DNA of 64,000 bases from Prosthecobacter sp. SYSU 5D2 (GTDB lineage: Bacteria > Verrucomicrobiota > Verrucomicrobiia > Verrucomicrobiales > Verrucomicrobiaceae): contig NZ_JBBYXL010000013.1 of the NCBI RefSeq assembly GCF_039655865.1, positions 124,001 to 188,000 of the forward strand, in the 5' to 3' direction. Below are positions 52,701 through 61,932 of the stretch, piece by piece (within the stretch, counting starts at the first letter, position 1; each line of letters starts with the position of its first letter). The position numbers and the translations under genes are program-made. The notes beneath the pieces were generated by a model. It was not told where the DNA came from. It saw only the letters and a program-made list of their open reading frames with translations, and did not search any database.

Positions 52701-54053
52701 ATGAATCTCTTTCCCAAGTTTCTCCTGACCGGTTTCCTTCTTGCCCATGCCTGCCTCAATGCCCAGACAGGCGATGGCAGGACGGATGACACTGTCGCAG
52801 TACAGAAGGCAGTGGACCAGGGAGGGGCCGTGCGGTTTGGCCGGGGGGTATACCGTCTGACCAAGACCGTGGTGATCGACCTGGATAAAACAGGTTTCAC
52901 CTCGATTTCTGGGGATGGCGTGGCGCGATTTGTCATGGAGGGAGCGGGGCCCGCTTTCAAATTTGTCGGAACGCATGGCGGCTCGGCCGCACCGGGGACG
53001 CTGAAGCCAAACGTGTTTGAACGGCAGCGGATGCCGATGGTGGACGGTATCGAGATCGTCGGCGCACATCCGGAGGCGGATGGCATCGAAGCGACGCAGA
53101 CTCTTCAGCTGACCCTGACCCGGGTGGCGGTGCATGAGGCCCGGCATGGCATCCGGCTGACGGTCCGCAACCGCAACGTCATCATCAGCGACTGCCATTT
53201 GTATCACAATTCGGGCTGTGGGGTGCTTTATGACGAGGTGGATCTGCACCAGTCCAACATCGTCGGCTGCCACATCAGCTACAACGCGGGCGGAGGGGTG
53301 GTCACGCGCGGCGGGGGCGTGCGCAACCTGCACATCGGCACCTGCGACATCGAAAGCAACATGACCCCGGACTCGCCACCGACGGCGAACGTCTTGATAG
53401 ACTGCACAGGCGGTTCCACGGCGGAGGTGACCATCGTCGGCTGCACCATCCAGCACAACAATTCCCCCGGCTCAGCGAATGTACGATTTCTGGGCCAAGG
53501 CAAAGTCCGCGTGGCGGACGAAAATCCGCATTGGGGCCACCTGACGATCGCTGATAATGTGTTTAGCGACGTGGCGGTGAACGTTGACCTTCAAAATGTG
53601 CGGGGCGCAGTGATCATCGGAAACACTTTTGGCGTGGGCTGGGAGCATGATCTGGTGATGCAGGGGTGCGAACAAATCGCGGTGGGCAGCAACACCTTTG
53701 ACCGCAATCCGCCTTACTATCGCGGCAGGAATGCGGCAGCCAAAGGAGGCCTTCTTTTCCGTGACTGCCGCGATGTCACCCTCACCGGAATCCATGTTAA
53801 CGAAGTGCGCAACCAGCCTGCGGCGGTGGTCATTGAGAATGGAGACGGCTTCAACCTGTCCGGCTGCACCCTTCTGAACAGTGACGGTCCGGGGCTGCTG
53901 ATGAAAAATGTCAGCAACAGCCTCATCACGGGATGCCGGATCGCCGACCGCCGTCAGGAGCGGATGTCTGCCCCCTCCATCCGCATGGAGGGGGGCAGTG
54001 ACAACACGCTGGCCAATAACAAGCTGATGCATGACATGGAGACGGAGCCGTGA
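52701..54053 (+). CDS. Exported right-handed beta-helix protein, 450 aa
   Basis: Signal peptide MNLFPKFLLTGFLLAHACLNA, then TGDGRTDDTVAVQKAVDQGGAVRFGRGVYRL, the N-terminal cap seen in pectate-lyase-3/GH28-like beta-helix proteins, followed by coils such as RNVIISDCHLYHNSGCGVLY, SNIVGCHISYNAGGGVV and AEVTIVGCTIQHNNS. Catalytic residues not identified. A start at 52677 is possible but would blur the signal peptide. Convergent with PhoD 54123, with hairpin 54070-54086 between. Confidence 0.85.
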   Translation: MNLFPKFLLTGFLLAHACLNAQTGDGRTDDTVAVQKAVDQGGAVRFGRGVYRLTKTVVIDLDKTGFTSISGDGVARFVMEGAGPAFKFVGTHGGSAAPGTLKPNVFERQRMPMVDGIEIVGAHPEADGIEATQTLQLTLTRVAVHEARHGIRLTVRNRNVIISDCHLYHNSGCGVLYDEVDLHQSNIVGCHISYNAGGGVVTRGGGVRNLHIGTCDIESNMTPDSPPTANVLIDCTGGSTAEVTIVGCTIQHNNSPGSANVRFLGQGKVRVADENPHWGHLTIADNVFSDVAVNVDLQNVRGAVIIGNTFGVGWEHDLVMQGCEQIAVGSNTFDRNPPYYRGRNAAAKGGLLFRDCRDVTLTGIHVNEVRNQPAAVVIENGDGFNLSGCTLLNSDGPGLLMKNVSNSLITGCRIADRRQERMSAPSIRMEGGSDNTLANNKLMHDMETEP

Positions 54054-54069
54054 GGAAGGCGGCTGGGAG

Positions 54070-54086
54070 GGGACTTGGCAAGTCCC
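54070..54086. terminator. Bidirectional terminator-like hairpin
   Basis: GGGACTT-GGC-AAGTCCC lies in the 69-nt gap between two convergent genes. No long T-run, so efficiency is unclear. Confidence 0.5.
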
Positions 54087-54122
54087 TCTCCTTGCATGGA
54101 ACGCCGCCCCGCCCACGATGGG

Positions 54123-55700
54123 TCATGCCTGCTGGAGACCTGGGGTGCCGGATTCGACGATGAAGGAGGCGCGGGTGTGGAGGGGGGCGCCGGGGCGGGA
54201 GACGTATTCGATGCCTTTGTAGTCGGTCTTCCACTGCTGAGGGGTGACCTCGCAGGAAAAGTAGCCGCGCTCGGTGCCGTGGAATTTCACGAAGGGGTTT
54301 TCCGCATAGGTGGCATCCAGGGTCTTGGGCTTGAGGATGCCATCGCCACTGGAACTGATGGAGGTGCCGACGAATTCGGTGGCGACGACCTTTGACTCCA
54401 GATCGTCGAAATCGGCAATGAGGTCGTTGGCCCAGTGGCTGTGAATGTCGCCGGTGAGGACGACGGGGTTGGAGATGCGCTGGTCGTGGAGGTACTTGAG
54501 GACGCGGCGGCGCTCCATTTCGCATCCGGGCCACTGGTCCATGCTGTGGGTGATTTCTTCGCCGGCTTTGCGGTCCACGCGGGCCATCATGACCTGCTGA
54601 GCCAGGACATTCCAGGTGGAGGATGATTTGGCAAGTCCCTCGAAGAGCCAGTCCCGCTGAAGAGAGCCGAGGAGGCTGCGGTCCGGATGGAGAGATTCGG
54701 CACAAGGGGGCTGGGTGCGGTCTCCGCAGGGCTGGTCACTGCGGTACTGGCGGGTGTCCAGGACATGGAAATCGGTGAGCCTGCCATAACCTACTTTGCG
54801 ATAAAGCAGCATGTCGGGGCCCTTGGGCATGGCGCTGCGGCGCAGGGGCATGTGCTCGTAGTAGGCCTGGTAGGCCGCAGCGCGACGGAGGAGGAAATCT
54901 TCCTTGCTGACGCCGGGTTCTTCGGAGATGTCGGAGGCGCAATTGTTGTCAAACTCATGATCATCCCAGGTCACCAGCCAGGGGGCGATGGCGTGCATGG
55001 CCTGCAGGGCGGGATCGGTTTTATACTGGGCGTGGCGGTTCCGGTAATGGTCCAGGGTGGTGATTTCCGGCCCGGTATGAAAACGCACGCGGTTCTCGAT
55101 GCCAGCGTATTCATAGATGTAATCACCCAGATGGATGACCAGGTCGAGGTCTTCCCTGGCCATGTGATCATAGGCGGTGAAGAGACCGGTCTCATAGTGC
55201 TGGCAGGAGGCGACGGCGAAGCGGAGGCGATCAGGAAGTGTGTCAGCGGAAGGGAAGGTGCGGGTGCGGGCTTTGGGGCTGACTTCACCACCGGCTTTAA
55301 ACTGGTACCAATACCAGCGGTTAGGCCGTAGGCCGGCCACCTCCACATGCACGGAGTGGCCCCATTCCGGCGTGGCGATGGCAGTGCCCTGGCGGACGAC
55401 CTGGGTCATGCCTTCATCCTCAGCCACCTGCCAGGAGACCTCCACGGGGACGGGGTCCATGCCGCCGCCTTCCAAAGGTTTAGGTGCCAGGCGCGTCCAA
55501 AGGACCATGCCATCCGGGGCGGGATCACCCGAGGCCACGCCGAGGGTAAAAGGATAACTGGAAAACTTGGGGCTGCTTTTGACCGCACCGAAGGCGCGTT
55601 CACAGCCAAGTGCGGCGAGGGCCAGGGAAGCGGACCCGGCGATGAAGGAACGGCGCTTAAAAACTCGTGCAGGAACCAGAGGGAAAACAGGGGATGTCAT
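54123..55700 (-). CDS. phoD: Tat-exported alkaline phosphatase D (PhoD), 525 aa
   Basis: Twin-arginine leader PARVFKRRSFIAGSASLALAALGC, then the N-terminal PhoD domain (YPFTLGVASGDPAPDGMVLWTRLAP) and catalytic domain with metal sites IHLGDYIYEY, VTWDDHEFDNN and LTGDIHSHWAND. Phosphodiesterase/monoesterase for scavenging phosphate outside the cell. ATG 55700 gives a normal Tat leader; an in-frame start 20 codons upstream is less good. Monocistronic, 312-nt AT-rich spacer upstream shared with the secretion operon. Confidence 0.95.
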   Translation of the reverse strand: MTSPVFPLVPARVFKRRSFIAGSASLALAALGCERAFGAVKSSPKFSSYPFTLGVASGDPAPDGMVLWTRLAPKPLEGGGMDPVPVEVSWQVAEDEGMTQVVRQGTAIATPEWGHSVHVEVAGLRPNRWYWYQFKAGGEVSPKARTRTFPSADTLPDRLRFAVASCQHYETGLFTAYDHMAREDLDLVIHLGDYIYEYAGIENRVRFHTGPEITTLDHYRNRHAQYKTDPALQAMHAIAPWLVTWDDHEFDNNCASDISEEPGVSKEDFLLRRAAAYQAYYEHMPLRRSAMPKGPDMLLYRKVGYGRLTDFHVLDTRQYRSDQPCGDRTQPPCAESLHPDRSLLGSLQRDWLFEGLAKSSSTWNVLAQQVMMARVDRKAGEEITHSMDQWPGCEMERRRVLKYLHDQRISNPVVLTGDIHSHWANDLIADFDDLESKVVATEFVGTSISSSGDGILKPKTLDATYAENPFVKFHGTERGYFSCEVTPQQWKTDYKGIEYVSRPGAPLHTRASFIVESGTPGLQQA

Positions 55701-56012
55701 GGGGCAAAGGAGAATGAGGTGATTACGGAGATTGAAGCCTGAATTCCTGCGAATAAGCAAAAACCTTTTGGCACTCTCATTTTTAAAAAATCTTAATTTT
55801 ATAAAAAAATAAGAAAGAGCACTTGGATCAAGCGAGGTAGCAAACGGATAATTTTCGTCCTAATCCCTGTGATTGGACTAGCCGAAGGGCTAAGTGCAAG
55901 CATAGGGATAAAATATATCCTTGTAGTTGAATAAGAAAGCGACCGTTTTTTCTTTGCATTTATGATATTGATATGGAAATTATAGTTCGGATTCAAAAAA
56001 TCCGACTCACAT
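55701..56012. promoter_or_regulatory. 312-nt AT-rich intergenic region upstream of secretion operon
   Basis: No gene. AT-rich with A and T tracts (around 55780-55812 and 55940-55985), which fit UP-element or promoter DNA for both divergent genes. A TCGGAT/ATCCGA hairpin (55987-56005) ends 7 nt before the pseudopilin ATG, overlapping the ribosome-binding region, so folded RNA could limit its translation. Confidence 0.5.
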
Positions 56013-56450
56013 ATGAAAATCGACACCCACACCCTCAAAACACGTCGTCTCGCCCACCGGTCAGGGATGACACTCATTGAAATCAGCCTCGTCATCGCCC
56101 TCATCCTGGGGTTGATCGCCGTGGTCTTCATCGGCATTGGCAGCTACCGCGCAGGTTCTGACAAGGCCCGGTGCCAGATGCAGCTTGCCTCGGTGCAGAA
56201 AGCCGTGCGCTCCAGTGCCAACATGCAGAATCTGGAAATCGCGGATCCCCTGCTCGCCGCCAGTGTTTTTGGCCCAGGTCTGCTTTTGGAAGCAGCCCCC
56301 GAGTGCCCGAATCCTACAGGTGCATACACATGGGAAACTGAAGTGCCGCCAATCGGCACTCCCTATGGCAACTGCAGCTTTGTGGGTGCGGACACAACAG
56401 GTCCGACAACGACCCACGTGCTGACCACTACGCAGACTGAAGGCTGGTAA
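56013..56450 (+). CDS. Type II secretion/type IV pseudopilin, 145 aa
   Basis: Prepilin leader ending RSG then MTLIEISLVIALILGLIAVVFIGIG: cleavage after Gly18, Glu at +5, hydrophobic N-helix. The globular part is short, with three Cys (ARCQMQ, PECPNP, GNCSF) that could stabilise it. First gene of the operon 56013-64000; it needs the inner-membrane platform and prepilin peptidase (not in window). Confidence 0.88.
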   Translation: MKIDTHTLKTRRLAHRSGMTLIEISLVIALILGLIAVVFIGIGSYRAGSDKARCQMQLASVQKAVRSSANMQNLEIADPLLAASVFGPGLLLEAAPECPNPTGAYTWETEVPPIGTPYGNCSFVGADTTGPTTTHVLTTTQTEGW

Positions 56451-56517
56451 CAGCCAGCCGGGCTGAAGGCGTTACGCAACTGACTTCTCGCATCCGGTCC
56501 CAATTTCTTTCCAGGCC

Positions 56518-58359
56518 ATGCTCAACATTACGGATCCCTGTGAACTTAAAGCGGCTGACATTTACCGTCAGGCGCGCACAGTGGCATCCAAGACGAGCCG
56601 GAGCACGGACAGTCATTGGTACCGGGTGCCGGAGGAGCTGCCGTGGCAGTGGCATCTGTGGTTCGACGGGGGGCGGGAGGTCTGCTCCGCCACTTTTTCA
56701 AAACAATCTAACGTGTGGCAGCCTGGACCGACGCTGCCGCTGGCCAACCTGACAACCGGAGAAGGAGTCAGTGAGATTTTGGGAGAGCTAATGTCCTCCC
56801 GCTATTTTCAGGACAAACCGAAGGCGCTGGGGGTGATCCTGCATGTGGCCGATGAATTTGCCCTGTCAGAGATCGCCCAGGCGGGCGAGGCGCTGGGGGA
56901 GGCGGGGGAAGATTTCCAGATCCTGCGCTACAATCTGGTGGATGATCCGAAGGAAGTCCTGGCTGACAGGGATGTTTCCACCGATGCGAATTCCTGGCGG
57001 CTGCTGCCGTTTTGGGGGGCGCCTACAGGACAGCAGAAATGTGCGGCGGTGATGCTTTCCCGCTCACGGGAGGCTTTTTTACAGACGCTGCTGACCTGCG
57101 CGGAAAATCTGCGAATGCCGGTACGTACGGCGGTGACCTGCGCCGCAGTCGAGTGCCTGGCGGCGCTGCCACTGCTGCGGCCGGAGATGCAAGAAGGCTG
57201 TCTGCTCGCGTTTGGCTTCTATAAATTTACCGCCGTCTTTGCCATCAGTGGAACAGGGGAGCTGCAAGCAGTCCGCAGCCTGTCCCACCGAAGCGGGCAG
57301 CAGGTACCGACGGGGTTTGGAGATATTTTGTGGAACATGGCTCTGGGGGCGGAACTGGAAACGCCGAAGGTGGTGTATGTCTCCTCACAGCCGCAGGCGC
57401 TGCAGACGGCTGCATCAGATCTGGAGATTTATTCCCTGAGCCGCCAGATGATCCATTTTGAGGGCGTGAATCTGACCGAGCATCCGGCGCTGGCAGTCAT
57501 CCCGGGGCACAGGCCGGAATTTTTAATTTATGACAGCACGGCTGTAGAGCAGGTGCGCAGCGGTAAAACGCCGCTGGCAAAGGCGGGGACGTTTAAGGCG
57601 CTGTGGGAAAGCTGGGCGCGGCAGAGCTTCATGGATACGGCGCGTCTGGACAACCTGTATCCGTCCCAGCAGGACCTGCGGCTGCTGCGGTTTTCCTCCT
57701 GGCTGGTATATCTGCTCGTTTTCTGCCTGGTCGGCACTGGTGGCTACGGAACTTACTCGCTGTTTGCAGCGATGAACCATCCATCCTGGTCGCTGACGCC
57801 AACGGAGATGCTGCAGACAAAGTCGAAACACGAGCAATTGCTGCAGGAAAAGAAGCAGATAGACGTGACTGAACAACTGCTGCAGCCGCGGTCCCGCGGG
57901 TGGGTGACGCTGGAGTTTCTGCTGCAGCTTTTCCCGGAAGATTCCGGGGTGCGGCTGGACAGCTTTTACTACACGGCTGATGCGACGCGCTACAACGGCA
58001 AAAAGACCAAGGAGGGACCGAAGGGGTCCGTGGGAATGGTGCGCACCTGGACGCTGAAGGGGCTGGTGAAACCGAAGGCCATGGAGTTGCTGAGCACCCT
58101 GAACACCCAGCGCGGCCTCAGCGCCCTCTTTGACCGGGTGGCCACGGCCACGGGCGATGAGAGCTACCGGCCCGATCCGTCACGGCAACTGACGGTGACA
58201 CTGACCCAGGGAAGGAACTCCAGCTTCGATTCCCAGGCAGGCCCCGGGGACTTGGCGCGTGATCCGACGCTGGCCTTTCCCTTTAACTTCACCGCCGCGC
58301 TGACGCAGACGCTCACCGAGAAGGATGCCCTGGCGCTGCCTTTGGAAAATCCGTTCTGA
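56518..58359 (+). CDS. PilM/GspL-like inner-membrane platform protein, 613 aa
   Basis: A long cytoplasmic part (about residues 1-390), then one membrane span (SWLVYLLVFCLVGTGGYGTYSLF, about 391-414), then about 200 periplasmic residues. The cytoplasmic part carries no clear family motif, but in position and architecture the protein looks like a GspL or fused PilM-PilN: a GspE-contacting cytoplasmic region plus a span and a periplasmic ferredoxin-like region. Larger than usual GspL (about 400 residues). Assignment by layout and context, not by motif. Confidence 0.7.
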   Translation: MLNITDPCELKAADIYRQARTVASKTSRSTDSHWYRVPEELPWQWHLWFDGGREVCSATFSKQSNVWQPGPTLPLANLTTGEGVSEILGELMSSRYFQDKPKALGVILHVADEFALSEIAQAGEALGEAGEDFQILRYNLVDDPKEVLADRDVSTDANSWRLLPFWGAPTGQQKCAAVMLSRSREAFLQTLLTCAENLRMPVRTAVTCAAVECLAALPLLRPEMQEGCLLAFGFYKFTAVFAISGTGELQAVRSLSHRSGQQVPTGFGDILWNMALGAELETPKVVYVSSQPQALQTAASDLEIYSLSRQMIHFEGVNLTEHPALAVIPGHRPEFLIYDSTAVEQVRSGKTPLAKAGTFKALWESWARQSFMDTARLDNLYPSQQDLRLLRFSSWLVYLLVFCLVGTGGYGTYSLFAAMNHPSWSLTPTEMLQTKSKHEQLLQEKKQIDVTEQLLQPRSRGWVTLEFLLQLFPEDSGVRLDSFYYTADATRYNGKKTKEGPKGSVGMVRTWTLKGLVKPKAMELLSTLNTQRGLSALFDRVATATGDESYRPDPSRQLTVTLTQGRNSSFDSQAGPGDLARDPTLAFPFNFTAALTQTLTEKDALALPLENPF

Positions 58360-58368
58360 ATTCCGATC

Positions 58369-58932
58369 ATGAGTGCTTACACCCAGCCCATCATCCGCTT
58401 TGGCCTCATCACGCCTGTTGCTTTTAACCTGCTGCTTCTGGCGGGGGCGGGGGCGGCGGTCAGCAAGCTGAGCAGCATCCGTGAGGTGAAGGAAGCGCAG
58501 TACAAAGAGCAGACGATGCGGCTGACGGCGATGAAAAATCTGGAGACGAGCATCGCTCCAAAAAGAGCCGCCTTTGAGGACCAGAAAAAGCTTTTGAAAA
58601 GCGATCCCGGCCAGCTTTTCACACGCATTCTGGACGGCATGCTGCCGAAGTACAAGGAGATCGAACTGGAGCGCAGCAGCCTGATCTTCCCACTGGACCA
58701 GGGACGGCTGACTAAGGATGCCCGGGCGGAATCAGCGCGGGTGAAGAGCAGCTTTCAAGGTGGCATGGGGCCCATGCAGGAGGCGCTGCTGCAGGTGGAA
58801 TCCCTGATGCCACAGTCCATGCTGGAGGAAATGAAAGTCACCCGCAAGGCGGACCAGATGCTGAAGCAGCGGGAATATCTGGTGATGGAGATGACCCACA
58901 CGTGCTGGAAAACCACCAAGGAGAAACCATGA
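58369..58932 (+). CDS. GspM/PilO-like single-span protein, 187 aa
   Basis: One N-terminal membrane segment (FGLITPVAFNLLLLAGAGAAV), then a charged coiled-coil-like stretch (KEAQYKEQTMRLTAMKNLE) and a small periplasmic domain. This fits the GspM/PilO role next to GspL in the inner-membrane platform. Starts 9 nt after the previous gene, its stop overlaps the next start by 4 nt (ATGA). Confidence 0.65.
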   Translation: MSAYTQPIIRFGLITPVAFNLLLLAGAGAAVSKLSSIREVKEAQYKEQTMRLTAMKNLETSIAPKRAAFEDQKKLLKSDPGQLFTRILDGMLPKYKEIELERSSLIFPLDQGRLTKDARAESARVKSSFQGGMGPMQEALLQVESLMPQSMLEEMKVTRKADQMLKQREYLVMEMTHTCWKTTKEKP

Positions 58933-59552
58933 AATACTTTCTCATTTTGCTGGCGGCGGCCATCCCGGCAGGCGTGACGGTGAGCCATGCGCAAACAGCC
59001 CAGAGCAGAGCCAAGGCACCCCCGCCAAAACGCGCAGCACTGTTCATTGGCCAAGGTGCGGGCCAGACCTCTTGGCTGCCGCAGACAAAGATGATGCCAA
59101 CAGGGGACGACATCGAAAAACTGGCCGGCAAGCTGAGTTCCCGGCTGCGGAACATTGATGCCTTTGGCCTGTCCACTTTTCCCAGGGAAGATGATTCCCC
59201 CATCATTGAAGACAGCATCTACCGTGAGACGCCCAAAATCACCCTGAACCAGGCGCTGCAGACGCTGAAGATCAACGGGGTGAACCTGCACCGGAAGGAA
59301 TTTCTGATCGGCGGCCGGCAGGCTGGCGAGGGGGATGTGGTGGAGCTGTCCTTCAAAGGGGAAATCTTCCAGGCGCAGGTGACCGAGGTGGCCGCCACCG
59401 AACTGCTGTTCCGGGATCTGCAACGGGACGAAACGGGGGTGCTGAAGCATAACCTCGTACCGCAACTGGCCATGGAGCCGCTGCAAAAGACCCTGACCCA
59501 ATTTGAGAGCCGGATGACCCCCATGGAACCTGCACCTCCCGCCAAGCCATGA
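58929..59552 (+). CDS. Exported periplasmic protein of secretion operon, 207 aa
   Basis: Signal peptide MKYFLILLAAAIPAGVTVSHA, then IGQGAGQTSWLPQTKMMPTGDDIEKL and a beta-rich C-terminal half (GDVVELSFKGEIFQAQVTEVAATELLFRDL) like the small beta-barrel of GspC/PilP-type proteins that link platform and secretin. Weak similarity, but the position, directly before the secretin and 4-nt coupled on both sides, supports it. Confidence 0.65.
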   Translation: MKYFLILLAAAIPAGVTVSHAQTAQSRAKAPPPKRAALFIGQGAGQTSWLPQTKMMPTGDDIEKLAGKLSSRLRNIDAFGLSTFPREDDSPIIEDSIYRETPKITLNQALQTLKINGVNLHRKEFLIGGRQAGEGDVVELSFKGEIFQAQVTEVAATELLFRDLQRDETGVLKHNLVPQLAMEPLQKTLTQFESRMTPMEPAPPAKP

Positions 59553-61276
59553 GCAAAAAAAATGCCTGTCCTTTCCTCTACCTTTGCCTGCTGTGCCTGA
59601 GCCCGGGGCTGGCTGCCCGTGCCCAGGAGGAACCGACCCCGCAGCCCCTGGAGCAACTGCCTGCGGGTGCGGTGGATGTGAGCGCCCGGCTGGGCGGCCT
59701 GTCCAGCCTGCCCACCCAACCGGAGGACGGCTACTGGATTGAAGGTGCGCCGATCAATGAGGTGTTCCAATACCTGGCCCGCAGCGCGGGGCTCCAGTTC
59801 TTTCACAACAACGAGCTCAACACGCCGCAGTATAACATCACGGGCCACCTGAAGCTGGATGATCCGCGCCAGCAGATGGAGGACCTGGCCATTGCGTATG
59901 GACTGACCGTTTACCAGCAGCGCTCCAGCATCAGCCTGATGACGGAAATCCAACTGGCGCGGCTGCCGGTGGAGGTGATGAGCTACCAGCTCAAATACCT
60001 GCGCGGCGCCCCGCTAAACCGGAGCAGCAACGGCCAGGCAGGCGAAGGAAGCGGCGCTGAAGGTGGTGAGGGCGGGGGCGGAAATGCCGCCAATGCGTCC
60101 GATTTTGAAAAGCTGAAATCCATCATCCGCCCCATGCTGACCCCCATCGTGGGCCAGATCGAATTTGAAGAAAAGACGAATACTCTGCTGGTGAGCGACA
60201 ACAGCCTGAAGCTGGAACGGGTGCGCAAGCTGCTGCTGGAGATCGACAAGGCGAAGCAGCAGATCATGGTGAACGTGCGGGTGCTGCGCATCCGCCGCAA
60301 CCAGAACCGGAATGTGGGCGTGGACTGGAGCAGTGCGCTCGGAGAGACCGGTACCACCATCACCGCGCGGCAGAGCCTGAATGCCCTGTTTAACCTCCCG
60401 GATGTGAGCACGGTGACGCGCACCGGCAACCCGATGAACCCGGTATCAGTGCTGAACCAGATCAACACCCAGGGAGCGGGGGTGGTGTTCGACAATTTCC
60501 AGGTGCAGGCGATCCTGCGGGCGCTGGAAGCTGCGGACCTGGTCACGCAGGAGGCCTGCCCGACCATCATCACGGAGGACAACGAGCAGGGGCTGATTTC
60601 GATCGTGGACCGGTTCCCCATCATCACTTCCGACATCAGCAACACGACGGCGGGAACGAACATTACGGACAAGGTGCGTTACAAGATTGATACAGAGGAT
60701 CCCAGCGCCACGGATGAGCCGGAAAAGAACCGCGAAATCGGGGTGACTCTTTCCGTGACACCGACGCTGCTGCCGGACGGGACGGTGAGGATGAAGCTGC
60801 GGCCGCGGGTGGCAAAGATCGTGGAACTGATCCCCGGCCGGTCCAGCAATGTGTTCCCTCGGGTTAGCGAATCCACGGTGGAGGCCATCAGCCGCATTCC
60901 TGCCGGACAGTCGCTTTTCCTCGGTGGATTTTATGATTACAGCGACAGTGAGGGGAACAACAAAGTGCCAGTGCTGGGGACGATCCCGCTGGTGGGACGG
61001 CTGTTCAGCTCGGACATGAAAAAGCTGGAGCAACTGAGCCTGGTGTTCATCATCACGCCAACTGTCTATGATGCCTCCAGCACGGCGGCCCTGGAAGACA
61101 TCAACTGGAAGCAGAGAGACTACTCCGGCCTGCAGCCGGAAGACCTGGGAGATGCGGGACTGCTGCTGCCAAAGGCGGGCTGGCCCAATGCGACGACGAA
61201 CAGCAAGAGCCCGGAACCGGAGAGTCCGCCCAAGCAGTCCTGGGTGCGGCGCCTGTTCAGCAAAAAGGAAGGCTAG
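59549..61276 (+). CDS. gspD: Type II/III/IV secretin (outer-membrane channel), 575 aa
   Basis: Signal peptide MSKKNACPFLYLCLLCLSPGLAARA. N-domain INEVFQYLARSAGLQFFHNNEL, N1-type fold EKLKSIIRPMLTPIVGQIEFEEKTNTLLVSDN, then the secretin core (IMVNVRVLRI, NREIGVTLSVTPTLLPDGTVRMKLRPRV, STVEAISRIPAGQSLFLGGFYDY, VPVLGTIPLVGRLFSSD). Gly/Ser-rich insert at about residues 155-180. Multimeric outer-membrane pore. Translationally coupled to the previous gene (4-nt overlap). Confidence 0.9.
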   Translation: MSKKNACPFLYLCLLCLSPGLAARAQEEPTPQPLEQLPAGAVDVSARLGGLSSLPTQPEDGYWIEGAPINEVFQYLARSAGLQFFHNNELNTPQYNITGHLKLDDPRQQMEDLAIAYGLTVYQQRSSISLMTEIQLARLPVEVMSYQLKYLRGAPLNRSSNGQAGEGSGAEGGEGGGGNAANASDFEKLKSIIRPMLTPIVGQIEFEEKTNTLLVSDNSLKLERVRKLLLEIDKAKQQIMVNVRVLRIRRNQNRNVGVDWSSALGETGTTITARQSLNALFNLPDVSTVTRTGNPMNPVSVLNQINTQGAGVVFDNFQVQAILRALEAADLVTQEACPTIITEDNEQGLISIVDRFPIITSDISNTTAGTNITDKVRYKIDTEDPSATDEPEKNREIGVTLSVTPTLLPDGTVRMKLRPRVAKIVELIPGRSSNVFPRVSESTVEAISRIPAGQSLFLGGFYDYSDSEGNNKVPVLGTIPLVGRLFSSDMKKLEQLSLVFIITPTVYDASSTAALEDINWKQRDYSGLQPEDLGDAGLLLPKAGWPNATTNSKSPEPESPPKQSWVRRLFSKKEG

Positions 61277-61347
61277 CGGCGGCACACCAGCCATTGCCGC
61301 TGCTGCGCCCCCGCCAACCTTTTCAGACTGCCTCTCTTCCCCCCTTC

Positions 61348-61932
61348 ATGAACGAACCGCTTCAAGGCCTCGCCTTTCCAGCCAAGACTGACCGGAGCAG
61401 TCTGGTGCCGGTTTTGGAGAGGATCGCGAATACGAGCCTGAACCACCTGCGCGAGGGGGGCTATATTTCCGCTGAGGAGGCGGCACCACTTTTGCCGGCC
61501 TACCGCAGCGCGCTGACCGGCTCCACCCCGCCGCCGGATTTCCTGATCTTCGTAGCGGAAACCCAGGCCAAGAAGCACACGCTGACTGTGGACGGAGAGG
61601 TTTCCCGGATGCAGAAGCTGCTGAGATCCTGCCTGAATGACCGGGTGAGCTACTGGAGCTTCGGCCCGCTGCCCGGGCGTGCCACCGGGCTGTATGAACA
61701 CTGCCCGGGACTGCGCGGCATCTGTGCGACCCTGGGCTGCCCCGCGACGCTGGCGGGGGAGACGAGCATCGTCCACATCGCCTGCATCAACCCGGTGGCG
61801 GCGCTGGTGACATCCTTCTGGATCCGCCAGGAACTGAACCGTGAAACCGACACGGAAGCACCTTTTGTCTTTCCCTTCCTTCTGGACCTGACCATCTGGC
61901 AGGGGCTGATGCAACGCCACTTTGCCTCATGA
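61348..61932 (+). CDS. Unknown protein of secretion operon, 194 aa
   Basis: No family recognised. Begins MNEPLQGLAFPAKTDRSSLV; the middle contains YEHCPGLRGICATLGCPATLAGETSIVHIACINPVAALVT, with four Cys in a short stretch. No signal peptide; a moderately hydrophobic VHIACINPVAALVTSFWI could be buried or membrane-associated. It sits between secretin and GspE ATPase, its stop overlapping the GspE start by 4 nt, so it is probably a cytoplasmic component made in fixed ratio with the ATPase. Start 61348 chosen as the first ATG with protein-like sequence. Confidence 0.65.
   Translation: MNEPLQGLAFPAKTDRSSLVPVLERIANTSLNHLREGGYISAEEAAPLLPAYRSALTGSTPPPDFLIFVAETQAKKHTLTVDGEVSRMQKLLRSCLNDRVSYWSFGPLPGRATGLYEHCPGLRGICATLGCPATLAGETSIVHIACINPVAALVTSFWIRQELNRETDTEAPFVFPFLLDLTIWQGLMQRHFAS

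Noticed and set aside
55799-56137. 112-codon minus frame over the AT-rich spacer and pseudopilin start
   Set aside because: Overlaps a real prepilin gene on the opposite strand and is low-complexity Ile/Lys/Leu sequence.
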